Shown piece after piece: positions 7,885 to 17,050 of a stretch of 60,921 nucleotides of DNA; the stretch's first letter is position 1, and each line of letters begins with the position of its first letter. The translations under genes and the position numbers were made by a program. The notes beneath the pieces were generated by a model. It saw only the letters and a list, made by a program, of their open reading frames with translations, did no database searches and was not told the DNA's origin. Origin of the DNA: Amphibacillus marinus. Lineage in GTDB: Bacteria; Bacillota; Bacilli; Bacillales; Amphibacillaceae. The DNA lies in contig NZ_FODJ01000004.1 of NCBI RefSeq assembly GCF_900110345.1, positions 1 to 60,921 on the forward strand, written 5' to 3'.

Positions 7885-8819
7885 CGTCCTACCACCCTTC
7901 GTTGTCTTTTCTTCTTAGTCGGACTTTGTGCAAGTGTGTCAATAAAATCGCGCAAGCCATCGCCGAGTAAGTTTAAGGCGAGAACAGCTAGCACGATAAA
8001 TATACCGGGGATAACCACGACCCACCACGCATTAAAGATCACGAGTCGCCCTCCTTGCAAGATGTTACCCCAGCTTGGTGCAGGAGCAGGGACACCGGCA
8101 CCGAGGAAGCTTAAGGCTGCTTCGGAAATAATGGCATCGGCAAAAATAAATGTTGTTTGTACGAGCAAAGGGGAGAGCGTATTAGGCAAAATATGATGAA
8201 CAATAATCCTAAAATGACTCGCGCCCTGTGCGTGCATCGCTTCAATATAAGTTTGCTCCTTTACCACTAAAGCAGCTGCTCTTACTACCCGTGCAATGTT
8301 TGGTGTGTAGACAATCGTTAAAGCAATAATCACGTTTGTGGCAGACGGTTCTAAGGCAGCCATTAATGCGATGGCAAGTAAAATCCCAGGGATGGCAATT
8401 AATCCGTCACAGATACGCATTAAAACATGGTCAAGGGTCCGAAAGTAACTGGCTAATAGCCCGATTGTTAATCCAAGAATTGATGATAGTGCGGCTACCA
8501 TAATACCAACAAACATTGATACTCTTGCACCATGGAAGACACGACTAAGGAGATCACGCCCTAATTCGTCTGTGCCAAACCAATATGTTGAGCTAGGGGC
8601 AGTGAGGCGGTTGGCTGCACTAATGCTATAGGGATCAGTTGAAACGAGCAGCGGACCAAGGATAGCTAAAAGAATGAGAAAAATAAAAGTAATACCACCG
8701 ATGAGCAACGGCGTATTTGCTAAAGCTCTACTTAGACGTGCACGCTGTTTTTCTTTCTTATATTGGCGTGCGAGCTTTTTAACATTGACTTGGCTTTGCA
8801 TGGTTGTCATTCTAATCAC
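7881..8819 (-). CDS. Peptide-type ABC transporter permease (OppC/DppC-like)
   Basis: The frame opens at a GTG (8819), but the better start is the ATG three codons in (8810), eight bases after AGGAG. The product has the OppC N-terminal basic segment and first helix (LLIGGITFIFLILLAILGPLL), then a periplasmic loop with WFGTDELGRDLLSRVFHG, typical of this subfamily. Five further helices follow, with an EAA-type coupling loop (EAMHAQGASHFRIIVHHILP). It pairs with the 8816-9781 permease to form the channel. Confidence 0.92.
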   Translation of the reverse strand: MIRMTTMQSQVNVKKLARQYKKEKQRARLSRALANTPLLIGGITFIFLILLAILGPLLVSTDPYSISAANRLTAPSSTYWFGTDELGRDLLSRVFHGARVSMFVGIMVAALSSILGLTIGLLASYFRTLDHVLMRICDGLIAIPGILLAIALMAALEPSATNVIIALTIVYTPNIARVVRAAALVVKEQTYIEAMHAQGASHFRIIVHHILPNTLSPLLVQTTFIFADAIISEAALSFLGAGVPAPAPSWGNILQGGRLVIFNAWWVVVIPGIFIVLAVLALNLLGDGLRDFIDTLAQSPTKKKRQRRVVGR

Positions 8820-9781
8820 TCCTTTCTATCTAGTCGAACTCTTGGGTCAACTACACCGTAAAGTAAATCGATAACAAGGTTAATGAATAGGTAAATCAAG
8901 GTCACGATTAAGACAACGCCTTGAATGACAACGTAATCGCGACGGACGATAGAATTAATAATCAATTGGCCAAGTCCCGGTATATTAAAAATGGTTTCAA
9001 TCACAACTGCGCCAGTGACAAGTGTACCAAAGGTTTGTCCAATAACGGTTAAAATAGGTAAGAATGCATTGCGAAAAGCGTGCTTAATTAGCAATGTCCT
9101 TTCTTTAAGTCCTTTTGATCGAGCGGCTCTCATGTAATGGAGGCTTAGGACATCCAGCATGGCAGAACGGGTCATTCTGGTAATTAGTGCGGCTTGAATG
9201 GCACCAAGTGAAAGGGCAGGTAGTAACAGCGTTGTTAGATGATTAATGAGCCCAGATGATAATGGCGCATATCCTGCAACAGGAAGCCAGCCCAAGTTTA
9301 CACCTAAAATTAACATTAAAATTAGGGCAAGTAAAAAGTTCGGCACAGCCATCCCGAATAGAGAAAAGCTCATGAGCATCGTATCGAGAATGGTACCACG
9401 CTTATGTGCCGCAAGAATACCGAGTGGGATTGCTAAGACAATGGCAATCAGCTGTGATAAAAGTGCTAATGAAAGTGTTGGACCGATATGCTGACTGACA
9501 GCGCCAAGTACAGTTTGGTTCATAAACAGGGAGTCACCGAAATCCCCTTGAACAATACCACTTACCCAGCTCGTGTACTGCTCTATTAATGGGCGATTAT
9601 AGCCCATTTCCTCATTAAATGCCTCTATTTGTGCTGAGGTTGCCTCCATACCTAATATAGTTGCTGCTGGACTACCAGGCGTAATATGAATAATTAAAAA
9701 AATGGCAACTGATACAACAAACAAAACAGGTAGGGTTGCAAGCAGTCTTTTTAATGTGTAGGTTAACAAGGAATCACCCAC
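8816..9781 (-). CDS. Peptide-type ABC transporter permease (OppB/DppB-like)
   Basis: OppB-type integral membrane protein with the N-terminal motif LKRLLATLPVLFVVSVAIF, an external loop ending in GDFGDSLF, and a coupling loop (HYMRAARSKGLKERTLLIKHAFRNA) near residue 210. Six helices are predicted, as usual. The first in-frame start is a GTG at 9781, but AAAGGTGG lies inside the first codons and points to the TTG at 9769 as the real start. It is separated from the binding-protein gene by 70 bp that contain a terminator-like hairpin. Confidence 0.92.
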   Translation of the reverse strand: MGDSLLTYTLKRLLATLPVLFVVSVAIFLIIHITPGSPAATILGMEATSAQIEAFNEEMGYNRPLIEQYTSWVSGIVQGDFGDSLFMNQTVLGAVSQHIGPTLSLALLSQLIAIVLAIPLGILAAHKRGTILDTMLMSFSLFGMAVPNFLLALILMLILGVNLGWLPVAGYAPLSSGLINHLTTLLLPALSLGAIQAALITRMTRSAMLDVLSLHYMRAARSKGLKERTLLIKHAFRNAFLPILTVIGQTFGTLVTGAVVIETIFNIPGLGQLIINSIVRRDYVVIQGVVLIVTLIYLFINLVIDLLYGVVDPRVRLDRKE

Positions 9782-9803
9782 CTTTCCGAAGTTACTAACA
9801 AAA

Positions 9804-9831
9804 AAGGAGGGGGGGATGAACCACCCTCCTT
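9804..9831 (-). terminator. Internal terminator between binding-protein and permease genes
   Basis: On the minus strand, AAGGAGGG pairs with CCCTCCTT and is followed by six T residues. The position after the binding-protein gene is the usual place for a partial terminator that lets the binding protein be made in excess over the membrane parts. Confidence 0.75.
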
Positions 9832-9851
9832 ACCGTCTAGTATAGCTATTC

Positions 9852-11444
9852 TTATTCAGGAATTCTAGCGTTCCAAACGACAGGGGCTTCGAATAGCTCA
9901 AAGTCCTCTAATTCACTACGGACAGCAACAACGCTATTATAATGCCCTAAAACGGTAGAAGCGCTTGTTTCATATAAATGCTCTTGGACAGTTGCCCAAG
10001 CCGCACTTGCTTCCTCTGGACTTTGGGCACCTCTAATATTGGCTAATCCTTCTCTGACAAAATCATCATCTAGCCCAGCCCAATCAGGTGTGACGGCTAG
10101 TAACTGAGGTGGGGTAATTTGATAGCCCGTACTTGCTAAAAATAAATCCCATTCGCCTCTAGAATCCTTTGTTTCTAAGAAGGTTGGAAAGTCATAGGTA
10201 TCAACAGTCACATTCATGCCAATTTGCCGTAATTGATCCTGAATAACTAATGTTCCTGTATACATTTCATTATAATCTTGTGTCGTTAACAAGGTAATCT
10301 CTTCACCATTATAGCCTGCTTCGTCAAGCAATTGTTGTGCTAATTCTGGATTTGCTTGGTTATAGTATTCTGCTCCGGCATCTGTTGACCATTGCTCATG
10401 GTTATCACTTAGGTAACCAGGAGCTAATTCAAACAATTCAGGTTTGCTGTAGCTGGCTAGCATAATTTCTTCATTATCCAATGCTGCTAGAACAGCATGA
10501 CGTAAAGCTTCGTCAGCGAAGATACCTTCTGTTGTGTTGAAGAATGCAGTGAGTGTTCCACCTGGGAACGTTAATAACTCAATGTTGTCATCAGCATCAA
10601 GCTGATCGTAGCTATCAATTGGGATGGTATCCGCTACATCATAAAGGCCAGTTTGAATACCGGCAATCCGTGTCGAGTGATCGGAGACGAAATGGAATAC
10701 TAAACGCTCAGTTGGTGTAGTTATTTCCCCGGTAAAGCCACTAGGCGCACCTTCAAGTGATTGATAGTCCTCGTTACGAACTAAAGAAATATGTTGGTCT
10801 TGACGCCATTCTTCAAATTTATAAGGACCGGTACCAATATATTCAGAAAGTCCATTTTCCTCTGTTATGGATTCAATTATTTCCTTGGGCATTATAGAAG
10901 GAAATTGTGCCTGAGACGCCATTAGAATAAGTACATCTGACGTGGCTTCAGGAACGTCTAATTGAACGGTATAAGGATCAATCTCAGAGAAGCTAGCACC
11001 TTCTAATAGCGCTATCGCACGAGAAGATGTTACGAGCCAGCGATTCATAGAGGCGACCACGTCTTCAGCAGTCATTTCTTCACCATTATGGAAATGAACA
11101 CCTTCACGCAAATAAATAGTGTAAGCTGTACCATCTTCACTTACCTCATAGGATTCAGCTAACACAGGTGTAGGCTCATAGCTGGCATCTAACTGAAATA
11201 ATTGCTGGTATACATTCCCAGCTATATCTAATGCAACAGCTGAGACAGTTTGTGCTGTATCTAGAGTTGGTGGTTGAGCTGTAAGCGCAATATTTAACTC
11301 GTCCCGATAGCTGAGGTTGTCTTCTTGTTGGTTGGAATCCGTCTCTGTATCTTCCCCTTGCTGACCAGTATCATTACCACATGCAGCAAGCAATAAAAAA
11401 CTTACAAATAAGATAGCGATCATTTTAAATCGAAAAACGCTCAT
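9852..11444 (-). CDS. Extracellular solute-binding lipoprotein, family 5 (peptide type)
   Basis: A 530-residue binding protein. The N-terminus is a lipoprotein signal peptide with lipobox LAAC (Cys22), followed by a Gln/Asp/Glu-rich linker. The SBP_bac_5 core is recognisable from YRDELNIALTAQPPTLD through YTIYLREGVHFHNGEEMTAEDVVASM to the C-terminal VVWNARIPE. ATG is preceded by AGGGGGA. It is the first gene of the operon and captures the substrate outside the membrane. The sequence does not identify the ligand; a second family-5 binding protein at 44096-45769 is clearly different. Confidence 0.92.
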   Translation of the reverse strand: MSVFRFKMIAILFVSFLLLAACGNDTGQQGEDTETDSNQQEDNLSYRDELNIALTAQPPTLDTAQTVSAVALDIAGNVYQQLFQLDASYEPTPVLAESYEVSEDGTAYTIYLREGVHFHNGEEMTAEDVVASMNRWLVTSSRAIALLEGASFSEIDPYTVQLDVPEATSDVLILMASQAQFPSIMPKEIIESITEENGLSEYIGTGPYKFEEWRQDQHISLVRNEDYQSLEGAPSGFTGEITTPTERLVFHFVSDHSTRIAGIQTGLYDVADTIPIDSYDQLDADDNIELLTFPGGTLTAFFNTTEGIFADEALRHAVLAALDNEEIMLASYSKPELFELAPGYLSDNHEQWSTDAGAEYYNQANPELAQQLLDEAGYNGEEITLLTTQDYNEMYTGTLVIQDQLRQIGMNVTVDTYDFPTFLETKDSRGEWDLFLASTGYQITPPQLLAVTPDWAGLDDDFVREGLANIRGAQSPEEASAAWATVQEHLYETSASTVLGHYNSVVAVRSELEDFELFEAPVVWNARIPE

Positions 11445-11498
11445 TGTCTTTCCCCCTGGGCAATTAAATTATTCCTATTAACATACTAGGTTTTAATT

Positions 11499-11527
11499 AT
11501 TATAGTCGACAAATTTCGATAAGGCAA
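11499..11527 (-). promoter_or_regulatory. Sigma-A promoter of the 5.9-11.4 kb transporter operon
   Basis: On the minus strand TTGCCT and TATAAT are separated by exactly 17 bp, about 55 bp upstream of the ATG. No clear operator is visible next to it. Confidence 0.7.
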
Positions 11528-11695
11528 TATAGTTGCTTGATTTTAGAGCATGATAATTAAGTCGAGTATGCCTTTATAATGGCTAAATTATCTACTCTAT
11601 ATTCATCGACCCTTTCCTGACCTATCCTTTTTATGGTTAATAATTGATTTGCCCACTATCGATGCTGCTAAAGTTTGGTTGTAAAGATATGATAA

Positions 11696-11821
11696 GGCTT
11701 CAAAGTTAATGCTTTAGCCTTTTCTAACCGAAATGGATTAGAGCCTCTTCAAGAGTTTTCGTTTGACCAAATTTTGATTAAATCACAATTTGTTGCTGCT
11801 GTTTGGATTAGATCAAGATAG
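11696..11821 (+). pseudogene. Coding remnant A in the decayed region
   Basis: Forty-one codons without a stop encode a peptide with normal amino acid balance, including LEPLQEFSFDQILIKSQFVA, ending at a TAG. There is no start codon with a ribosome binding site. I cannot identify the parent. Confidence 0.3.
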
Positions 11822-12439
11822 TAATAATCTTTTGAAAAGCTCTTTTCTTGATAAGCAATGACGAGTTAGTTGGCAAGTTTATAAACCTGCTCATCAATTA
11901 GATAAAGTGGAACTTACAAATGATTTAATTTAATCATGATGAATAATATGTAAATTAATCGTTTCTGGTGTTTGTTTAGCAATTTAATAATTGTTTTCAG
12001 GCGAGCAAACGTAACAGGATGATGGAGGGGGCTGCGCCTAATTAAAATATTTGTTTTTTTAGATAGCAGAGTATCGATCCACTTGGAAGGGGGCTATACT
12101 ACCTTATGAATCTCCATGTCGTTTTGAAGAATGTAAATAAACTTGCTATTCTCGTTATTTTGAATGCCACCTATTAACTGCTAAGATGAGCATAAATTTA
12201 AGTGTAATGCTTATGAAATCGGGCTGGGTATGTCAATTTCAATTCTAAGATTATGTAAGATGACTTCTGGGAACATGGAATGTAGATATCAAATAACGCG
12301 TAACTTTTACCTTTTTTTCAATTTAATTGAGAGAAATATCAAGTATGCTTGTTTTAGAGCTGGCTGTTATAAATAAGGGGCTAAAACAAAAACGTATTCC
12401 ATGACCGATAAATTTGACAAATATAATGCTTAACCACAA

Positions 12440-12616
12440 TTACAAGTGACCACAGCCTTTAAAGAAAAAGCAAAAGAGCGAAGTATAGTGACTTAACAAT
12501 GGACAAGGGTATGATGCTGCAGTATCCTCTGGTCTGATTGGTATGGAATGACAAGGGTCATGGTCATATTGATGATTAACCTGAAGAGAATATTGAAATT
12601 AATCGGTCAAAAGCTT
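12440..12616 (+). pseudogene. Coding remnant B in the decayed region
   Basis: Frame-jumping but protein-like pieces appear in order: VTTAFKEKAKERSIVT, then GYDAAVSSGLIGME, then DKGHGHIDD and PEENIEINRSKA before a stop. At least two frameshifts and two nonsense codons would have to be repaired. This looks like the C-terminal end of a dead gene just upstream of the terminator at 12625. The family is unidentified. Confidence 0.35.
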
Positions 12617-12624
12617 GAAAATAA

Positions 12625-12659
12625 GACGATTTAGATTCATTTTTTGAATTTAAATCGTC
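12625..12659. terminator. Bidirectional terminator downstream of the galactan operon
   Basis: A 15-bp stem (GACGATTTAGATTCA with TGAATTTAAATCGTC, one G-U pair) with a 5-base T loop. T-rich tails lie on both sides (TTTTCTTT on plus, TTATTTT on minus). It lies 75 bp beyond the stop of the galactanase gene. Confidence 0.75.
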
Positions 12660-12733
12660 TTTTCTTTAAACACAGCTCTTATGCGTCACTTTTTTAGTGG
12701 TATCACTTAAAAGGGTTTTTCTGTATAAAAACA

Positions 12734-13888
12734 TTAATTCACAAATAGATTTAGTGATTCTAGTGCATTACCGTTAAAGTCGAAAAGCCCTTGATTAGCC
12801 CAATGATTTCCTGTGTCAGCAATATCGTTGGCATATTTCATGCCAGCTAGACTAGCCCAGCTTGTTCCTTTTACAGGTAACCAAGCTGGCTCCCAGTATA
12901 CGATTCCTAAAGTCTGATAGCCCGAACCATGTGCTTTTCTGACACAAGTAAGTAAATCTTGAAGAAAAGTGGTTTGACCTTCTATCGAAAGGGAGTAACC
13001 TGTTTTAGTAGCCAAATCGGCTGTACAAATATTTTCTCCTTCATTAGGGGCTTCAGAGGTAAAACCGAAAGCAGTCTCAACTATAATCATATCTTTGTTA
13101 AAGCGTTCGCCCAGCTGTGTTAAATTGTTTTGCAATGCATGGAGGTCTTCATGCCAATAAGGATAATAGGACAGCCCAATAATATCGTAATCAATTGCGC
13201 GAGCAGTCATTTGATCAAACCATTCGCGATAAAGGTCGTCTGCACCACCGAAATCAAGATGGAGGATGATTTTTAGTTGCTGTTTGCAATAGCTTTCTCT
13301 TGTAGCTGATATACCAGCCTCAAGTAAGCGGGCTAGCGAATCGTATTGCTTGCGTTTTGTTAGTGAATCAACGGATGCAAAGCGTCTTTCTTCAGCTAGA
13401 TAATGAGGTGTCTCTCCATCTGGCCACAGCATGCCGTTCGTAATTTCGTTACCGATCTGAATATAATCTGGGATTACTCCACACTCATCACAAGCACGTA
13501 AAACATCCTTCGTGTAAGTATAGACAGCTTGCTCAAGTTCTTTACCAGTTAAAGTAGCCCATTGCTTTGGTTTTGTTTGTTTTTTAGGGTCGACCCAAAA
13601 GTCACTATAATGGAGGTTAAGCATGAACTGCATCCCTGTATCCTTTGCCCGTTTAGCAAGCTTTAGCATCGTTGTTAAATCATTTGTGCCACCTAAGTAT
13701 GGTTTTTTGTGCTCATCATAAGGATCAACCCATAGCTTAAGTCGGACTGTATTTATATTTTTCTTCTTTAGAATTTCAAATAGATCAACGGTGTTATGAT
13801 TTAGGAAAAAGGTACCGCCGTGTGCTTCTACTTCAGCTAACGTTGAAATATCAACGCCTCTAACTGCAACTTCTTTCAAGTCTATCAC
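12734..13888 (-). CDS. ganB: Arabinogalactan endo-beta-1,4-galactanase, GH53, without signal peptide
   Basis: A 384-residue GH53 enzyme that hydrolyses beta-1,4-galactan chains. The (beta/alpha)8 barrel opens with VRGVDISTLAEVEAHGGTFF. The acid/base Glu is E148 (QIGNEITNG) and the nucleophile is E271 (IVETAFGF); NTVRLKLWVDP and NLHYSDFWVDP are family hallmarks. The start is GTG 13888, and an in-frame stop sits directly upstream, so there is no room for a signal peptide. The B. subtilis GanB is secreted; this one must be cytoplasmic unless exported in an unusual way, which suggests it trims imported galacto-oligosaccharides. It is the last gene of ganSPQAB, 203 bp after ganA. Confidence 0.93.
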   Translation of the reverse strand: MIDLKEVAVRGVDISTLAEVEAHGGTFFLNHNTVDLFEILKKKNINTVRLKLWVDPYDEHKKPYLGGTNDLTTMLKLAKRAKDTGMQFMLNLHYSDFWVDPKKQTKPKQWATLTGKELEQAVYTYTKDVLRACDECGVIPDYIQIGNEITNGMLWPDGETPHYLAEERRFASVDSLTKRKQYDSLARLLEAGISATRESYCKQQLKIILHLDFGGADDLYREWFDQMTARAIDYDIIGLSYYPYWHEDLHALQNNLTQLGERFNKDMIIVETAFGFTSEAPNEGENICTADLATKTGYSLSIEGQTTFLQDLLTCVRKAHGSGYQTLGIVYWEPAWLPVKGTSWASLAGMKYANDIADTGNHWANQGLFDFNGNALESLNLFVN

Positions 13889-13982
13889 TACTTTCTATTG
13901 AGGATATATGCTTCTATTCGTGTGTGTCTAAATAATACCTTTATAAAGTAAATGACCAGAATTAGGACTTATCTACAAAGCA

Positions 13983-14021
13983 ACCACCATCAATCCAGAG
14001 CAAGCTGGATGAGAAGGTGGT
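13983..14021 (-). other. Intercistronic hairpin between ganA and ganB
   Basis: A two-part stem: ACCACC with GGTGGT outside and ATCCAG with CTGGAT inside. No T-run follows on the minus strand, so mRNA stabilisation or processing is more likely than termination. Confidence 0.5.
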
Positions 14022-14091
14022 CGAGCTGCTTTTGTATAAAGTTAGATAAAATGGTCATTTGATTTTCTCTTTAATTGTACCAACTGCCTCT

Positions 14092-16158
14092 TTACTTGTT
14101 TCGTTTTAGAACAGCAAAGCCATATGCGGCTAAAGTCAACTGCTTATCGTTGGTCGACAGCCGATTAATAATTGCTTGATAAGGACGTTCATCTAGTTCA
14201 ACAATCTGATTAGCTCCTGTAAAGTTCATGATAAAAATATAATCATGGTCTTCACTTGAGCGAATCTGCGCTGTAACGCCTTTCGGTAGTTGACAATTTA
14301 ACACAGGTGTAATACCAGCCTTTTTGACAAGCTGGGTGAAGAACTGGCTTGTGAATGCTGCCTCATTACGAGAAGCGATGTAGTATGCCTCACCTTCACC
14401 AAAATGATTGACCGTTAATGCGGGCATGCCCACATAAAAGTCGGATTGATATGTGGCTAAACTTTCTGCGCCTTCTAAATGAATTAAGTCACATAGTTCC
14501 TTGGCAGAGAATGATCCGGAAATACCAAATGTATTATCTGCTTCTAGTTTAATGCTATTGGGCTGTCCATCTGATAAAGCATCCATTTCTTCAGACCAGA
14601 TGCCTAGTGTCTTGCGTAACGGTCCTGGGAAGCCATCTAAGAAGCAGAGATCATTCTCATTGACAATACCAGACCAATACGTCGTGACAAATGTTCCACC
14701 CGCTTTAACAAATGCTTCGATACGTTCGCCAACACCTTCATGAACCATGTATAACATAGGAGCAACAACAAGTTTATATTGATTAAGATCCCGATCCGCA
14801 CTTATGATGTCAACTGGAATGCCTTGATCCCAAAATGTCCGATAATGCTCTTTTACAGTGCGCTCATAGTGCACACCAATATTTCTCGGTCCTTGAGCAT
14901 CGTTAAGTGCCCAGCGGTTTTCCGTATCAAAGATGATTGCGACTTCAGGTTTTACTGATGAACCCGTTATTTCGTTTAATTGTTCTAATGCTTCACCTAC
15001 ATTTGTTACATCCTGAAAGACACGTGTATGCTCATGCCCAGCGTGATCAACCACTGCACCGTGAAATTTCTCGCTAGATCCACGACTTTTTCGCCATTGA
15101 AAATACTGAACAGAGTCAGAACCGTGGGCAACAGCTTGTATGGAAGAGAGTACATGCATACCTGGTTTCTTCAGTTTACTAATTGCTTGCCAATTTGTTG
15201 AGCTTGGTGAGCTCTCCATTAACAAGAATGGTTTACCATTTTTTAATGAGCGGAACATATCATGATTTAATGACGTCCAAGCTGCAACATCAAGATCATC
15301 GTCACTAAAATGCCAAGTTGGGTAAGAATCCCAAGAGACAACATCAAGATCATCAGCGAACTTAGCGTAGTTTAATCCCTCAAATGCTTCCATAAAGTTC
15401 GCTGTTACCGGTAATTCAGCATTTTTTTCTTTTAAAGGTTTTACTTCGTGACGGTAAAAATCAAGCGTTTGATCAGTGACAAACCGTTTCCAGTCAAGGT
15501 TTTGTCCGTGAACCATTGTTTCCCCATGTGGTGCAGGTGATTCGACTTGTGACCAGCTTGTGTACGTATGGCTCCAGAAAGTTGTCCACCAGGCTTGATT
15601 TAATTTATCAAGTGTTTGATACTTCGCTTTCACCCAGTCACGGAATGCATGCTGACAATGATCGCAATGGCAATCACCACCATATTCATTTGAGATATGC
15701 CAACCAATTACGCCAGGATGATCGGAGTAGCGTTCTGCTAATTTAGTGTTCATTTGCTTAATTTTTTCACGGTATATAGGTGATGTGTAACAGTGATTAT
15801 GACGCATACCATGAAGATTGCGGACACGATTAGCACTGACCCGTAGAACTTCAGGATATTTCTCTGACATCCATGCAGGTCTTGCCCCACTGGGGGTAGC
15901 TAACAATACGGAAACCCCGTTTGCGTGTAATTGATCAATAACATGGTCAAGCCACTCGAAATTATAAGTGCTTTCCTCAGGCTCTAACTTTACCCAAGAG
16001 AAAATACCGACAGACATAACATTACATTTAGCGAGCTTCATTAATCTAAGATCTTCTTCAAAGACACCAGGGTAATCAAGCCATTGCTCAGGGTTATAAT
16101 CTGCACCATGAAGTAAATACGGTGCTTTTTTAATTACGGGTTTAAACATATTATTCAT
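14092..16158 (-). CDS. ganA: Beta-galactosidase, GH42
   Basis: A 688-residue GH42 enzyme of normal length. The N-terminal barrel starts LLHGADYNPEQWLDYPGVFE. The catalytic acid is E158 (HISNEYGG) and the nucleophile E315 (LLMESSPSS). A Cys cluster (C163, C165, C168 and an earlier C) matches the zinc site of many GH42 enzymes. A trimerisation domain and a small C-terminal beta domain follow. With no signal peptide it acts in the cytoplasm, releasing galactose from galacto-oligosaccharides produced or trimmed by GanB. The order binding protein, two permeases, GH42, GH53 is that of the B. subtilis gan operon. Confidence 0.95.
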   Translation of the reverse strand: MNNMFKPVIKKAPYLLHGADYNPEQWLDYPGVFEEDLRLMKLAKCNVMSVGIFSWVKLEPEESTYNFEWLDHVIDQLHANGVSVLLATPSGARPAWMSEKYPEVLRVSANRVRNLHGMRHNHCYTSPIYREKIKQMNTKLAERYSDHPGVIGWHISNEYGGDCHCDHCQHAFRDWVKAKYQTLDKLNQAWWTTFWSHTYTSWSQVESPAPHGETMVHGQNLDWKRFVTDQTLDFYRHEVKPLKEKNAELPVTANFMEAFEGLNYAKFADDLDVVSWDSYPTWHFSDDDLDVAAWTSLNHDMFRSLKNGKPFLLMESSPSSTNWQAISKLKKPGMHVLSSIQAVAHGSDSVQYFQWRKSRGSSEKFHGAVVDHAGHEHTRVFQDVTNVGEALEQLNEITGSSVKPEVAIIFDTENRWALNDAQGPRNIGVHYERTVKEHYRTFWDQGIPVDIISADRDLNQYKLVVAPMLYMVHEGVGERIEAFVKAGGTFVTTYWSGIVNENDLCFLDGFPGPLRKTLGIWSEEMDALSDGQPNSIKLEADNTFGISGSFSAKELCDLIHLEGAESLATYQSDFYVGMPALTVNHFGEGEAYYIASRNEAAFTSQFFTQLVKKAGITPVLNCQLPKGVTAQIRSSEDHDYIFIMNFTGANQIVELDERPYQAIINRLSTNDKQLTLAAYGFAVLKRNK

Positions 16159-16207
16159 CCTAACTTAGTATTTTTAGCTTCTTCGTTTTTTTTAAAACTG
16201 TTAATTA

Positions 16208-17050
16208 CTACTCTTTCGTTCCACCTGCTGTTAGTCCTGTAATTAAGAAACGCTGCAAGAATACGTAGACAACCGCAACAGGTATGGCAATTAACATTGA
16301 GCCTGCTGCAAAGCGGGTAAAGTTATTTGAAAACTGATCATTAATAAAATTGTACAGCCCTAATGCCAGTGTATAGTTCTGTGGGCTTCGTAAGATAATT
16401 GACGGTAAAATAAAATCAAATAACGGCTGCATAAAGTTAAATAATGCTACAACGGCTAGTATTGGCTTGGCTAAAGGTAAAATAATTTTGATGAACACGG
16501 TAAAGTGACCAGCCCCATCAATCTTAGCTGCTTCATCTAATCCGCGTGGAATCGTATCTAGGTAGCCTTTGACTAACCAAGCATTGAACGGAATTTGGCC
16601 GCCGACATAGACAAGGACTAACCCAGTAAGTGTATCTAACAGGCCAATTAGATTAAGTAAAATATAGATGGCAACCATCGCCATTAAAACAGGGAACATT
16701 TGTAGGATTAAAAAGGTGTACAACCCTGACTTTCTACCGACAAAGTTGTACCTTGAGAATGCATAAGCAGTAAAAGTCGTCAATGTTACTGACAAGAGCA
16801 CGGACATACCAGATACAATCATGCTATTTCGATACCAGAGTAAATAATTACTTCTCTCATCGGTAAATAACCATTGGTAATGAGTAAGAGACCAATTCTC
16901 TGGAATAATGGTCGATGAATACAGGCTTGTCCCCTGGTTTAATGACATGCCAATTGCCCAAATGAGTGGGTAAATAATAATGACTGCCATTAGAGCGAAG
17001 ATGGTGTAAATACCAGCTAACTCTAGGCGTGAACGCGTTTTTGGGTGCAT
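16208..17050 (-). CDS. ganQ: Galactan oligosaccharide ABC permease, MalG-like
   Basis: A 280-residue carbohydrate permease with six helices and the EAA loop (DEAAKIDGAGHFTVFIKIIL) near residue 190. The end TAGGTKE is typical of MalG/GanQ. The ATG touches the stop codon of the preceding permease, so they are coupled. It forms the channel with GanP. No ATPase gene is present in the operon; in B. subtilis the shared ATPase MsmX serves such importers, and the same is likely here. Confidence 0.92.
   Translation of the reverse strand: MHPKTRSRLELAGIYTIFALMAVIIIYPLIWAIGMSLNQGTSLYSSTIIPENWSLTHYQWLFTDERSNYLLWYRNSMIVSGMSVLLSVTLTTFTAYAFSRYNFVGRKSGLYTFLILQMFPVLMAMVAIYILLNLIGLLDTLTGLVLVYVGGQIPFNAWLVKGYLDTIPRGLDEAAKIDGAGHFTVFIKIILPLAKPILAVVALFNFMQPLFDFILPSIILRSPQNYTLALGLYNFINDQFSNNFTRFAAGSMLIAIPVAVVYVFLQRFLITGLTAGGTKE

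Larger units (their letters stand above)
11528..12623. other. Gene-free region with decayed coding fragments
   Basis: About 1.1 kb with no intact gene between two minus-strand operons. It is not plain spacer: short stop-bounded stretches on the plus strand translate into protein-like sequence (11696-11821 and 12440-12616, listed separately). The likely history is decay of one or more genes that once stood here. No repeats or tRNA were seen. Confidence 0.55.

Noticed and set aside
5927-11444. Naming the transporter as a nickel or dipeptide importer
   Set aside because: The binding protein gives no visible ligand signature, and no metal enzyme genes are nearby.
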